DNA of 64,000 nucleotides from Colias croceus (taxonomy: Eukaryota > Arthropoda > Insecta > Lepidoptera > Pieridae): the NCBI RefSeq assembly GCF_905220415.1, contig NC_059552.1:6649001-6713000 (forward strand), read 5' to 3'. The notes below the pieces were generated by a model. The model was not told the DNA's origin and searched no databases. It was given only the letters and a program-made list of their open reading frames with translations. Below, piece by piece: positions 12,001 to 24,000 of the stretch; positions within the stretch are counted from its first letter, which is position 1, and each line of letters starts with the position of its first letter. A program made the translations under genes and the position numbers.

Positions 12001-15000
12001 TGTTTGCATTTTAGACGTAGCGACTGCAAAGTATGAAGTCTGATGAACTACCCTTATATTTCAGTTAAATTAACTTTTCCTATTTCAATTCAAATCATGC
12101 GCCGTAGCACAAAAATAGTATCAAAATATATAATATATAATTATCATAATATGTGTCATAGGTGTATTTAAATATATGTTTTCAAAAGGTAGTCTGTCTT
12201 ACATAAAACATCCTTCATTCATACAACTTACTGGTTTTCTTTAAATCCTTTTTATTTTCTAATCAAGATGAATAAATTTTAGTATTTTAATTTCATAAAA
12301 TATATATTTAAGGGTGAATTCATATTATGTTTCTCTATCTAAGTACTTCTATATAAAGCTACTTGTGCAAGATTACTTCAGAAAACAATCCCATAATCCT
12401 AAGCCTTAACTAGCAAAGCTTTATTTTAAAATAACTTGGTAAGAAATAACCCGAAAATTGTTTCACAATTTATCCCAAACCTTTTTGCACAAGGTATTAA
12501 TTTTAGGCTGTTACGCGTCATCCGATACTCAATAAAAATTTGATGGATTGTCTTTATTTATATGAGGGAGTTTCACGTTGCCATTTTTTATAAAATACTA
12601 CGAAAAGCTGTTTTATGTAAGGCTGTTGCTAATCTTGACTTTTACCACCTTTTACGCCATATAATATAAGTTGTTTATGCATTCCTTAATTAAACACTTA
12701 GGTAAAGACAAGATACATGAAGAATAGGTATTTTTATTATTTTTTTATTTATGTATGTAAAAATTCTTAATCGTATAATTTTCTAAACTAGGATAGTCTA
12801 GTATTGTAACAATTTTCTAAAATTGTAGAAATTACATCGGCGAGGTTAAATTGTAGCATCATTATATAATGATGAATGTTATTTTATTACATTTTGTCAA
12901 ACAACTTTCCCAGAAAACTAAGCAAGAAAAATATAAAAAGGTCATCTTTGCTAGCATTAGGTTACATTTCTTTTTAACCGACTTCAAAAAAAGGAGGAGG
13001 TTATCAATTCGGCCGGTATATTTTTTTTTTTTTTTTTTTTTTTATGTATGTACACCGATTACTCCGAGGTTTCTGAACCGATTTACGTGATTCTTTTTTT
13101 GTTCGATGCGGGATGGTGTCGAATTGGTCCCATAAAAATTTTATTCGGCTAGGCCTAGTAGTTTTTATTTTATGAGCATTTTTGTCTGTACTCGATGACT
13201 TAATTTCAATGTAGCAAGTAACTTTGATTCACTTCCCGGTAACCGATTGAGCTGAAATTTTGTATACGAATGTAAATTGGATAGCGATGAAACATTATCA
13301 TGACATGGAGCTGATCTTATGATGGAATCGGAAGGTGGCCATAGGAACTCAGTAATATATTGACTCAACTTTATCGAGTTTGGACTCGTTTGATTCGTGT
13401 TGAAAAATACACTAAAAAGTATTAAATAAAAATAACTGCGTTAAAAACAACCGACTTCAAAAACGGAAAAGTAAGAAATAAAAAAGATTTGATATTATTA
13501 ATTACTACATATTATTTTTATGTGCTATTTATTAAATAGGTTTGAAGTCGGTGCCAAACACTAAGCACGCCCATGCACCGACATCAAACCTTTTTAGTAA
13601 ATAGCACATAAAAATAATATGTAGTAATTAATAATATCAAATCTTTTTTATTTCTTACTTTTCCGTTTTTGAAGTCGGTTGTTTTTAACGCAGTTATTTT
13701 TATTATAAGTCAGAAATTCGGCAATCACGCTATTTCAGATCCAATTTAGTCAAAAAGGTTCTATAATGTAGCTCATCTTTATATTCCTTATATAACGCAC
13801 ATACTAAAATCTCTAGGGAACATTTACACTACATCAAAAAAGAAGGAGAAGAAGGTAAATTTCACTTGAGGTTTTTTCGTACACCTTTTATTCCTTCACC
13901 TAGACAAAAAAACTTTCACATTTCGCAAAGGAATCTGTAAATCCCTTTTGGACAACAATTTCATTAGACCTCAAAAATCTACTTATTCAAGCGAATAGAC
14001 GTTTATTGCTTATTGAAACTTGCGTGTAACATGAAATTGTGAAACTTTTCGGCTGAAGTTGAATGGAATATTTGATGAATATTGGAGAATATTTAATATC
14101 AAATACTACTACGTATAGGAAATGAACGGGAAAATATTTTATATAAAAGAAAAATTATTTATAATCAATTTGTACTAAATAATATGATATTACTATTAAA
14201 GGAAATTTAGTTTATCACAATTACTTAAGAGTTGAACTTTTAATGTGACCTTCACAAATCTATTAAATCTGATACTTTTAAAATAATCCCCTTTATTATT
14301 TATACTTACATTATTGGTTTGAACGACAGCCTGTTGTTTGCCAATATATTTGCCTGGCTCCATTATTCCTGTACGGACAAAGAAATTGTATTATTTCAAC
14401 GGCAAAAAACGTAATTTAAGGATAAATTTGTTAATGGATATTTGTTGGTTTTAGCAGATACACGTGGCGTTTTCTAAAGAAAATAGTATAGGATAGTATA
14501 GGACATTATTACACAAATCGACCTGTCCCACAGTAAGCTCAATTAAGGCTTGTGTTGTGGGTACTAGGCGACGATAAATATAATATTTAATAAATACATA
14601 TATAGATAATAACACCCAGACCCAAGAACAAATAATTGAGTTCATCACACAAATATTTGCCCTGACCGGGGATCGAACCCGGGACCGTCGGCTCAGTAGG
14701 CAGTTACTTTACCACTGCGCCAACCGCGTCGTCAAAAGCAGTCAAGAAAAATACGTAAAGTAAATATTTCGTTTGGTTTTATTTTTTATTCCACTTTATT
14801 TTTACTTTGATATAGCGGGAAGCCCGTTTATCCTCCAATTAAAAAAATATATAATTTTGTTTTTAATATAAAAACAGGGATGTGGTCAAAAAATAAATAC
14901 ATAAAAAAACTTAAGTGCTTTAAAATCTAAACAGATTTATTTACAATAAATAATAATCAATCTATATTGAATTATAGAGCAAATATAACACGTGTAACTG

Positions 15001-18000
15001 AAAATAATATTTTGTTGGTACATAAACTAACATACATTGTTAATTGAATAAGGAATTTGAATATTCATTTCGAAATAAAACCATTCAGTCCGTACTTATG
15101 TTATAAATGCAAAAGAAGCTCTCAATCGAGGCATTATTCAAAATTCTGTTATCATGGCGCAACAGTTATTTTTTTCGATTAGTAAAATTAATTACAAAAT
15201 AATATTATGTTCTCGGTATATTATGTAAAAAAATGTTTGATCTTGCCAGCGTGATTTTGTTTTCAAACGTATCAATTTAATATTTTATCTCAAACATTCT
15301 GCTCCTTAATATTACAAATTTAAAATATCAAAATTCAGTAGGTACATAAAATAAGCAAACATACAAACGTTATTAAATTTCAGGAAGCCGAGTGAGGCTT
15401 GTATATGCAGCGTAGGCGATTGAACTATAACCATTATAATATATTATGTGCTATAACGTTGTTTGGATAGCAAAGTTTCTATTCTTTTTTTTTTTACAGT
15501 ACAATAGGGGAGCGCTTGGCCACGATCTCGCCTGATGGTAAGCTGAGATGTGGCCTAAGATGGAGCGCGCTGCCCTAGAATGTACCTGTTCACTCTCCTC
15601 TTGAAGACCTCCATATTGTACTCGTCGGGGAACACAGACTCAGGAAGCATGTTCCAGTCCCTCGCGGTTCGAATGAAGAATGTCGATCCGAACCGCTTTG
15701 TTCGGGTACATGGAACGTCCACCATATGGCGATGCCTAGAGTCTGTGCGCCTCGACGATCGATGGAAAAACGGGGATGGCGGAATTAAATCGTGCAATTC
15801 CGCAGCGCACTCACCAAAGTGTATCCGATAAAATATTACATTTTCAATAAAGATATGTTTTCTTACCGCGAAGTATTTTTAGCTGCTACCAGCAAATAAT
15901 ATACATGTAAAAAATGGTAATTTATTGAAACAAGAGATGTTTTAATTGAATTATTAAAAAAACAAAATACCCGACTGCACACTAAAAAAAGAGTAAAAAT
16001 CCTATATTAATTACTCCCGTGATTGAAATGAATCTAATGATACCGCATACATATTTTTTTTAAGGGAAATTTAGAAAAAATATTATTATGTCTTTATCCC
16101 GTGGGACTTTTAGGATAAAATGTATCCTATGACACTCCCGTAATCAAGACAAATCTAACGATACCTCATACATCAAAATCCATCAAGCCGTTTAGGCTAC
16201 AGGTGGTCACAAAGGAAAAGACATACATACATACTTACATACACTCGAAAAACATTACCCTCCTTCTTTGGCAGTCGGGTAAAAAAGTTTTATTTTAAAA
16301 CAAGGTATAAAATCCCACTTGATAAGAATAAAGATAATATAAAGTTTTAAATTTGCCGCCAAAACGTCTGCTTATTTTTGATATAGGTAGGTATCTTTGT
16401 TTCCCACGCAAGCTATAATCTATAAGCCGTTTACACAAAGCGTATCATAAACATAAAGGTCCTTCTTGCGCAGTCGGGTAAAAAATATTGAAAAAGGAGA
16501 AAAGTTTTAATTGCTTAGACTAGATGTTAAGCATTTTGCTTGATAAACGCACACAATAGTGTTCAAAATTAAAGGTCAAATTTTATGTCCGTAAGCAGAT
16601 AAATATTCTGTTGGTCATTCGAAACTCATTACTTGTATTCGTGTCATGCTTTTTACAGGTTGTGGGCGTAATTGTATCTTTTTCTCTTCGTCATAAATGA
16701 TTTTTCACTTTTTGAATGTATTTCCATATTATCATCGTGGTACGTCATACTTACTAAAATTATAATATTACAAATGCACAAAAATGCTTTTTAAATAAAT
16801 AAATAAATCATTTATTTGCACCATTTTAAGTTACAAAAATTTAATGACCCAGGCTCCTAATATAGTTGTAAACTGTTTTTCAGGAGCCTGTGTTCACACT
16901 AATTTATTATCACTGTTACAATGCTGCTTTCCGCCTATCTTTTAAGTTTTGATGGCTAAACCACATCAAAACTTTTTTCTTTTAAGGCATTTGGATTGAA
17001 ATCCAAAAACTATGACCTTGGTAAGAAAGAAAATTTTTTGCAGTGGATATGTCCACGGGTGAAACAGTAGTAGGGCACAGCTGGTCTATATCGCAGGGAA
17101 AGTAATAAACATAATCGTTTAATGAAAAATACTATAAATGTGCGTACACAATTTTTATCAATTCAATTTAATATTTCAATAAACATTAAACATCAAACAA
17201 AATTTAAATACATAGGTATTAAAAATCTATAAATGCCACACTTATAAAATACCTACGAACCAAAATTAAAACCAATCAAATTACAATACTTACTGTGCCC
17301 ATTCAAGTTTTCGCTATGGATACAAAATATTTTTCTTAATGTTCTGTTAATGATGTTCATGTCCAAAGTATATGATCCATACACCAAGGGGTCCATACAG
17401 GAGTTAGAGACAGCCATGATGAAGAACAGGTCCTGGACCCGCGCAGACACCAGCATCGCGGATTCCCGGTCGAACATGTACCTGAAGAGAATATTAACTT
17501 TAAAATCTATAATTTTTAAACTAGTTTCGTTTTTATGGTTCTACCAATTATTCTGATTATTTAATGTTATATACGGAACGTGTGAAATAAAAATAAGTTA
17601 ATGGTGTTAAAATGTAATTTTTTTTCGATTATGTAAAATATCTACGAGCTTTTTTATATTGATTTACTTTTTTTTCGGTAATATTTATAAGGGTAAGAAA
17701 TTAATTGTACTTCCACTGGGCACATTTGCAGAGCGATAAAGTAACATTTTCAACCAATAACGTTGTCTGGGACGCTAGTTAGTTATAAATTAGAATATCA
17801 ACTACATTTACAAGCTACTAAGCTGCAGCTGTGCCGTCTGTCCTCCGCTAATATAATAATACTGAAATCCGGCTTAACTGAAACCTATTCAAATGAAGGC
17901 CTAACTTTGCATACTGAGAAATACGTGGGTTTCATAAAAAGACGAAATAAAACCACTTGAACTATAAAGGGCATTAAAACAAAAAACATAATAATATGAT

Positions 18001-21000
18001 AAATCGTAAAATCCACGATATAAAATAATGACCAAATGTTCAAGTAAACAATAATTTCCCTTGATCTTAAAATAACAAAAATTATTTACCCTTTCTAAAT
18101 CGTTATAAGAGAAAGTCAAAGAACTCTTTAAGTTAGACAAGCAGGATACGAAGAGGAACCTCAAAGAAATCTATTAAAAAGTAGTAAAGGGTTTGCTATG
18201 ACTTAAATAATGGGCTCGTGGGTTCAATGACACTTAAAGGAAACATAAGAGTTTGACCTTTGAAAAAAATTATTTAATGTAAATTGGTATCCTTCCTTCC
18301 TTGTGATGATTTAATCTAGACCCGTATATAAACTTTTTGTCTTATTTTAATAGTATTTAAAACTTTCAATTACCTTCATACGACTTTATTATATTGTTGT
18401 ATTTTATGGATTTGAAAATTTTTAGCAATTATACGCGTTTTTATGAATCAATTCCTGGCCATCCGTAAGTAGTTTTAATTCAAAACTGTTAGAAAAATCA
18501 TGTTCTTTTTATATCTTCATGATTTATTGTAATTCTTTCTCTTCCACACATATAAGATGAGTTTATCTTCTATTAAAAGATGGAGAATTAACAAACATCA
18601 CAAATATGTGCCAAGCGAATTTCCGTTGGTTTACGTAGCTTAAATTATTAACCTCCAATGCAATGCTATAAAATTTAATTAAGGCTACGCTTACAATCTC
18701 TCGTCGCATATATTAATGTAATAAATTTTCAGTAGGTATAGGAACCGTAGTAAATAAAGGAGATCGTAAACAATATCTATTTACTGTAACACTAGTACGT
18801 ACGGTGGTCTAGGTAAGGAAAAACTAAAATAATATAAGTAGCAACTTTTCAACTGTCTCGTTACACTGTCGTTGGCTCCTTGTCTCTTGAGTCATCGTAT
18901 TTCGGAGATTATGTATGAGAACGTTTTTATCACAATAACTAGCGGTCCGCCCCGGCTTCGCCCGTGGTACATGTTAACGTTTTCTCTACATAAGATCCAT
19001 CCTCGTACTTCAAGGAATATAATAAAAAAAGAATTATCGAAATCGGTTCAGCCGTTCTTGAGTTATGCGCTTACCAACACATTTTGCGATTCATTTTTAT
19101 ATATAAGATTAAGACATATTATATTATAAGACATATTATATATATATTAAGACATATTATATATATAAGACATATTTATGGTATTATGTTTATTTATTTT
19201 TTTCAAAGAAAAAATCTTCGACATTATAATACCTCAAAATTTGATGTTCGATATTAACATTCAGCCCTCATTTCATATTAATTAGGTAATTACGTTAAAT
19301 TTACGTCATCATCACACTAACAAATTTATCTTAGATTGTAATTAATGTAACAATTGTGGTTATATTAGCGTTCAGCCCCCTTAGCCAAGTGGCTTTCTGT
19401 TAGCGTAGCGTTCAAGACTACGAATGTATGTGATTGACGTATGCTGTAGATAAACGCTACGCTAACAGAAAGCCACTTGGCTAGGGGGGCAGGTTTGGAA
19501 ATATTATATGGGGATATTAAAGGTTTCTTTTACAAAGCAATTCTTTGATATATTTTGTCGTTATTATCCATTTCAAATATAAGTGAAATCCTCTTGCAGT
19601 TTATGGGCTATTTTACATATTTTTCACACAATAGAAAGTTGATAATTTTTTTTCCTCGAAATGGAATTCAAATAAGGACAAGATTGATTTGATACCTTTA
19701 AAAATAATATCATTTTTGAATGTAATACCTTTATGTAATATTAATAAATCTTATAATTTGATCATATTTCAAAGTTTATTAAATAAACTGCTAAGGTAAA
19801 ATTTTAAACATATTTTTCCTGCTATCGAATTTCCCTTTAATTCCACAGAAACTACGATGTTAGACAATATATAAATGGAAAAGTAATTAATTCAAACTCG
19901 AAAGTTTAAATTAATTAAGAAACCCACAAGAAACTATCACTTCATGTAGTTTGTTAATTAAACCAAATCGATTGCTAATCTATATCTAAAACCTAGAATT
20001 TAGAGTTAATAACATAATTAAGTAACTAATACCAAGTTTCTTGAAGTCAATACTAATCTTCTATTTCTGTTTATATTCTTGAGCGAAAGTTATAACTTCT
20101 ATTCTATATCATATTGAACTCGGACTCCTTTTTTTATTTAAGATTTAATATAGTGTCATATAGCTCATAAATTTTCAAACTAGAAAGCAACAATAAATTG
20201 CAACAAATTGTTGAATAGATGTAGGTAACAATATATCGCTTATCATCGATACAATTATATTTTAATATATTTAAATGTCCTTACTTACCACAGCGTCATA
20301 GTAGCATAAGGCATCCAACAGCAGGCGAAGACAGTAACTATAGTAACCGTCATCCTGAGGGTCCTTCTCCTAGCCCGTGCTAGTGGCCTCTGATCAGACC
20401 TCCGCAGGTGAATCCTGCCATGTTCTGATTGCTGACATTTATCTGCCAAAAATTGAGAAAAATTATATTATGGGCGCTCTTCACAATTGGCAGCGTTGGG
20501 CGAGTATAGGCAATCACGTTAGTATAGAGGGTCTAAATGATCGGCCGTCATTGTAGATGTTCATTCGTAATCACTGCAACAAATGCAAACATCGACGATT
20601 ATTTGTTCGACCAAAGCTCTCGATTGTGAATATGGCCCATTAAAGCATGAAAAATTACTAAGGCGTCAGACAATCTAGGAAACAAGGTTGACATTTACAG
20701 TGAAAGTATAAGTTACTTTTCAAGTAAGGACCAGTTTTATGGTACTACTGCTTAGTACCTGAAAATGGTCCAGGAGTTAAGATAAGAATTAAGGTAAAAG
20801 TTGTTTAATTTAAGTGAGTAAGTCTTAAAGTAAGCTTGAATACCTGTTATATCAAATTTGTTTCCTGACAAAACTCTAGAGTGTTCCTGTCAATTTCTAT
20901 TGAGATTCAAAGCCATACAGGTCAATTAAGGAAAGCTGGCATGTTCACAGTACTCACACTTATGCAATTTCACTTACAGTATGTTCAAAAATAAATGCGA

Positions 21001-24000
21001 CTCTAGTTTCATTTTAGACTTGAATTGTAAAATGGGTGCGTTGTAAATAAATATATGCAAATATAATTATGAAAGCTCTCACAATTTACCTGTAAAATTA
21101 TAATTTAAAAGTAAATCAATTGATGAACTTAATTATTTATTCTAAAAATAATCAATTGGATAAAAGTATTAATAATCATTCAATTATCAAATAATAATTA
21201 AATTTCAGGTCATAAAAACAAAACAAATAACACGTGCGCTCACTCCCAAGTTCCAACACACGGATGGTTGTTTTGATAATGATTTAAATTACGGACGTCT
21301 TCTGCAGTTGCGGAGCAGTCTTGTCCTGACTTTGGTCGAGTAAAAATATCTAAGAAATATTATATTTGTAGTAAGTACGTAATACCTACCAATACGCGCT
21401 AACGTGTAACATGTTTATTGTATAATTTTCACACTATTGGTTTTAAACTCAAACTCAAACATTTATACAATTAGACTTCTTCTAGAAGCACTTTTGAATC
21501 GTCATAACAGTTTAACAGTTTTAACATTTACCACCAATTCAGAAAGCAGTATCTATAGAGAAGAAGAAGAATCTATTTAATCATAATCGTAATCTTCTAC
21601 TTCACTGAAACTTTCATCGCTCGAAGAACTCGATGTTTCGCCGTCGGAATTTCTTAATGTTATTATAAATGAGTCAGTGTAATTATATACTTTTGGTTCT
21701 AATTGAATATATTTTTCCTCATGTTTTCGCGTCTTTCTCCAAACGTCACTAAACATATCCAGACTAATAGCATTTGCTTCCTTTCTAAATAATTCTTCCA
21801 CAGTTTTCAAGTTAAAGTTCACATTTTGTGATGCTACTTTCCCTTTAATTATGCCCCATAGTAACTCTATTGGGTTGAGTTCTGGATGGTATGGTGGAAG
21901 GCGCAATACACTATGTCCATGATCTTTGAGGATTGCATCAAGTAAAAATTGTGTATAGTTTGGCGTATTTTTTTTAAATAATGTCATAAAGAATAGGTAT
22001 TGTGTTTTATTCTGGATATTCGCTCGTCTTTTAATTCTATTAAATATGCTTAGGATATGTCACAACTAAGCGCTCTAAAAGATTGTCCGCAAAATTTAAT
22101 TACGGATCAACAACTTTACGAACACTTCCAAAGAACACATACCGCAATAAGACATTGGTATTCAATTTTAAGTAAGAACAACCGATATCGTTTGTAAATT
22201 AATGTAATTGGTGATAACTCTGATTATTAATTAGTAATTTAATTTTTGAAAAAAAAAATGCCGATTTTAGTCAAAATTTATATTTTTCTAACAAGATCCT
22301 TATCATCCAAATTTCCACCTTGGTGAGAAAAATTGACATTTCTAATGAAAATGAACAAAAAATTAAATGATTTTATTAAATACTGTAAAATAGTCTATAA
22401 TTCTTCCATTTACTGTATCACAAAATGCTTCATAGATTTTTAGATATTCGTACTACACCAATAACATCACCCTGTATTTATAAACAATTGCAAAATATGA
22501 CACATACATAGGCCGGGAGATACTGACACAAAATTTCGGGTCATTTGTAACAGAATGGCGGTTCTACAGAGGTCTTATTACGCAATGACAAAAAGAAAAA
22601 TGATGGTCAGAACGCTGGTACCGGCGGACTAGTCGCGTGGGCGTAAGTCACACTCGTCGGATAAGTAAGAACCCTCTAGACCGCCATCCTGTTACAAATG
22701 ACCCGAAATTTTGTGTCAGTATCTCCCGGCCTAACATGTGCAATGTGTAAATGTGTTGACGTTCCAGCTCTTCTTAATATACTTATACAACCAAAATCAA
22801 ATGTGGCAATGTCGTGTTAAAAGTCAAGCCTCTTTCATTTTCATTGTTTTCATTACGAACTTTACACGAATATATTATATTTGAAGTATCTTTTTACGTA
22901 TAAGCAAAGGCCTTAATTGATATGCGAAAGTTACCCGGGGTAAAAAGGTTAATGAATGTTTTAATTAAAGCCCTGATGAACGTTTAATGGGAATTATAAT
23001 TTACCTTAGTTTGTATAGTATTAAGTATCTTTATACTTATTGTATTTTTTTTAATTTGTTGCCTCTAATAATCTGGCTCTGATAATTTTATTTCTTGATA
23101 TGTCCACGTTCGATTTTAAAGATATAATATTTCATTTATACAATACGCTAGTCGCTAGATAACATTTCTTTTAACTATATTTATTTTCACAATCAAGACT
23201 TCACGTTCACGTCGCGGTTGGTACAATGACTAACTTTCATTAATATATTTTCGATTATTGATATATAACAAACATATTCAGATTATTACTGTGCCAAAGT
23301 CATTTTCAATTTGTTATCATTGTTAACAAGATGATAAGTGATAACCGCTTTGAAAACCTACTCAAATAAAAACATTTCCACGAAAAAATATAGTAGGTAG
23401 ATCATAATATTATGTGTTTTGCGCACATACCTTATAGGTAATCTTAATTTCTCCTTGTATAAACTATATTCTAAATCGTTAACGTAAAGTCTAATCATTT
23501 AAAGGTAATAAATAGTGGTGTGTAATTTAATAAATATCATGATCCGAGATATTATAGCAGAATCATCTTGTACACAAATATTTTGTCTTCACTGAAAATT
23601 TGATTCAATACAATAAATTATTATTAATGGATGTATTATTTTCGTTCATTCATAACGATGATTTGTCTATACTCTATACCCTAAGTAACTACCTACTAAA
23701 TATAGATGCTTTTATATCAAATAGAAATCAGTTCGAAATTATTTATAACTCTAATAAAGAATGATAACGTTCCCCGAAAACTATACATAAGATAATTTTA
23801 TGTTAAATTAAGACCAGCCTACATTTTCTTCTTAAAGTTGATAAAAATACTTAGGTTAATTATAAGTCTATTATGATCTCAATAAACAAAACAACTAAAA
23901 TTTGGGTACTTCAGTATTTGGAGACGATGGAACAAAAAAATCCAATTTAATCTATCTGAAGTTGTCTGACTCGTGAAAAACAGCAGGCGTCCCTAATCCC

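Larger units (their letters stand above)
9006..14309 (-). other. Receptor intron 7
   Basis: A 5.3-kb intron between the micro-exon and the terminal exon. It holds a fragment of the AACCGACTTCAAA repeat at 9058, a G-rich MITE-like stretch at about 10.1 kb, a short interspersed repeat at 11.1 kb, a Helitron-like copy at 11.7 kb and the fold-back element at 12976-13704. The rest shows nothing recognisable. Confidence 0.7.
14369..17293 (-). other. Receptor intron 6
   Basis: A 2.9-kb intron. It contains a tRNA-derived SINE at 14.5-14.7 kb, a LINE tail at 15.5-15.8 kb, a TACCCGACTGC-ended MITE at 16.0-16.3 kb with a solo end nearby, and a short repeat at 16.8 kb. No coding sequence other than the LINE remnant. 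Confidence 0.7.
17482..20288 (-). other. Receptor intron 5
   Basis: A 2.8-kb intron. Contents I can name are a Helitron-like family 3 copy at 18.9 kb, an AT-rich tandem repeat just after it, and a hairpin element at 19.4 kb. Confidence 0.7.

Noticed and set aside
14656..14733. tRNA-like sequence with A and B boxes
   Set aside because: It is continuous with a SINE body and has no clear acceptor stem or anticodon arm, so it is not called a tRNA gene.
17253..17293. Extension of exon 6 to the TAG at 17253 as the receptor C-terminus
   Set aside because: A near-consensus donor (GTAAGTAT) sits before it, and two downstream exons fit its phase. Kept only as a possible read-through form.
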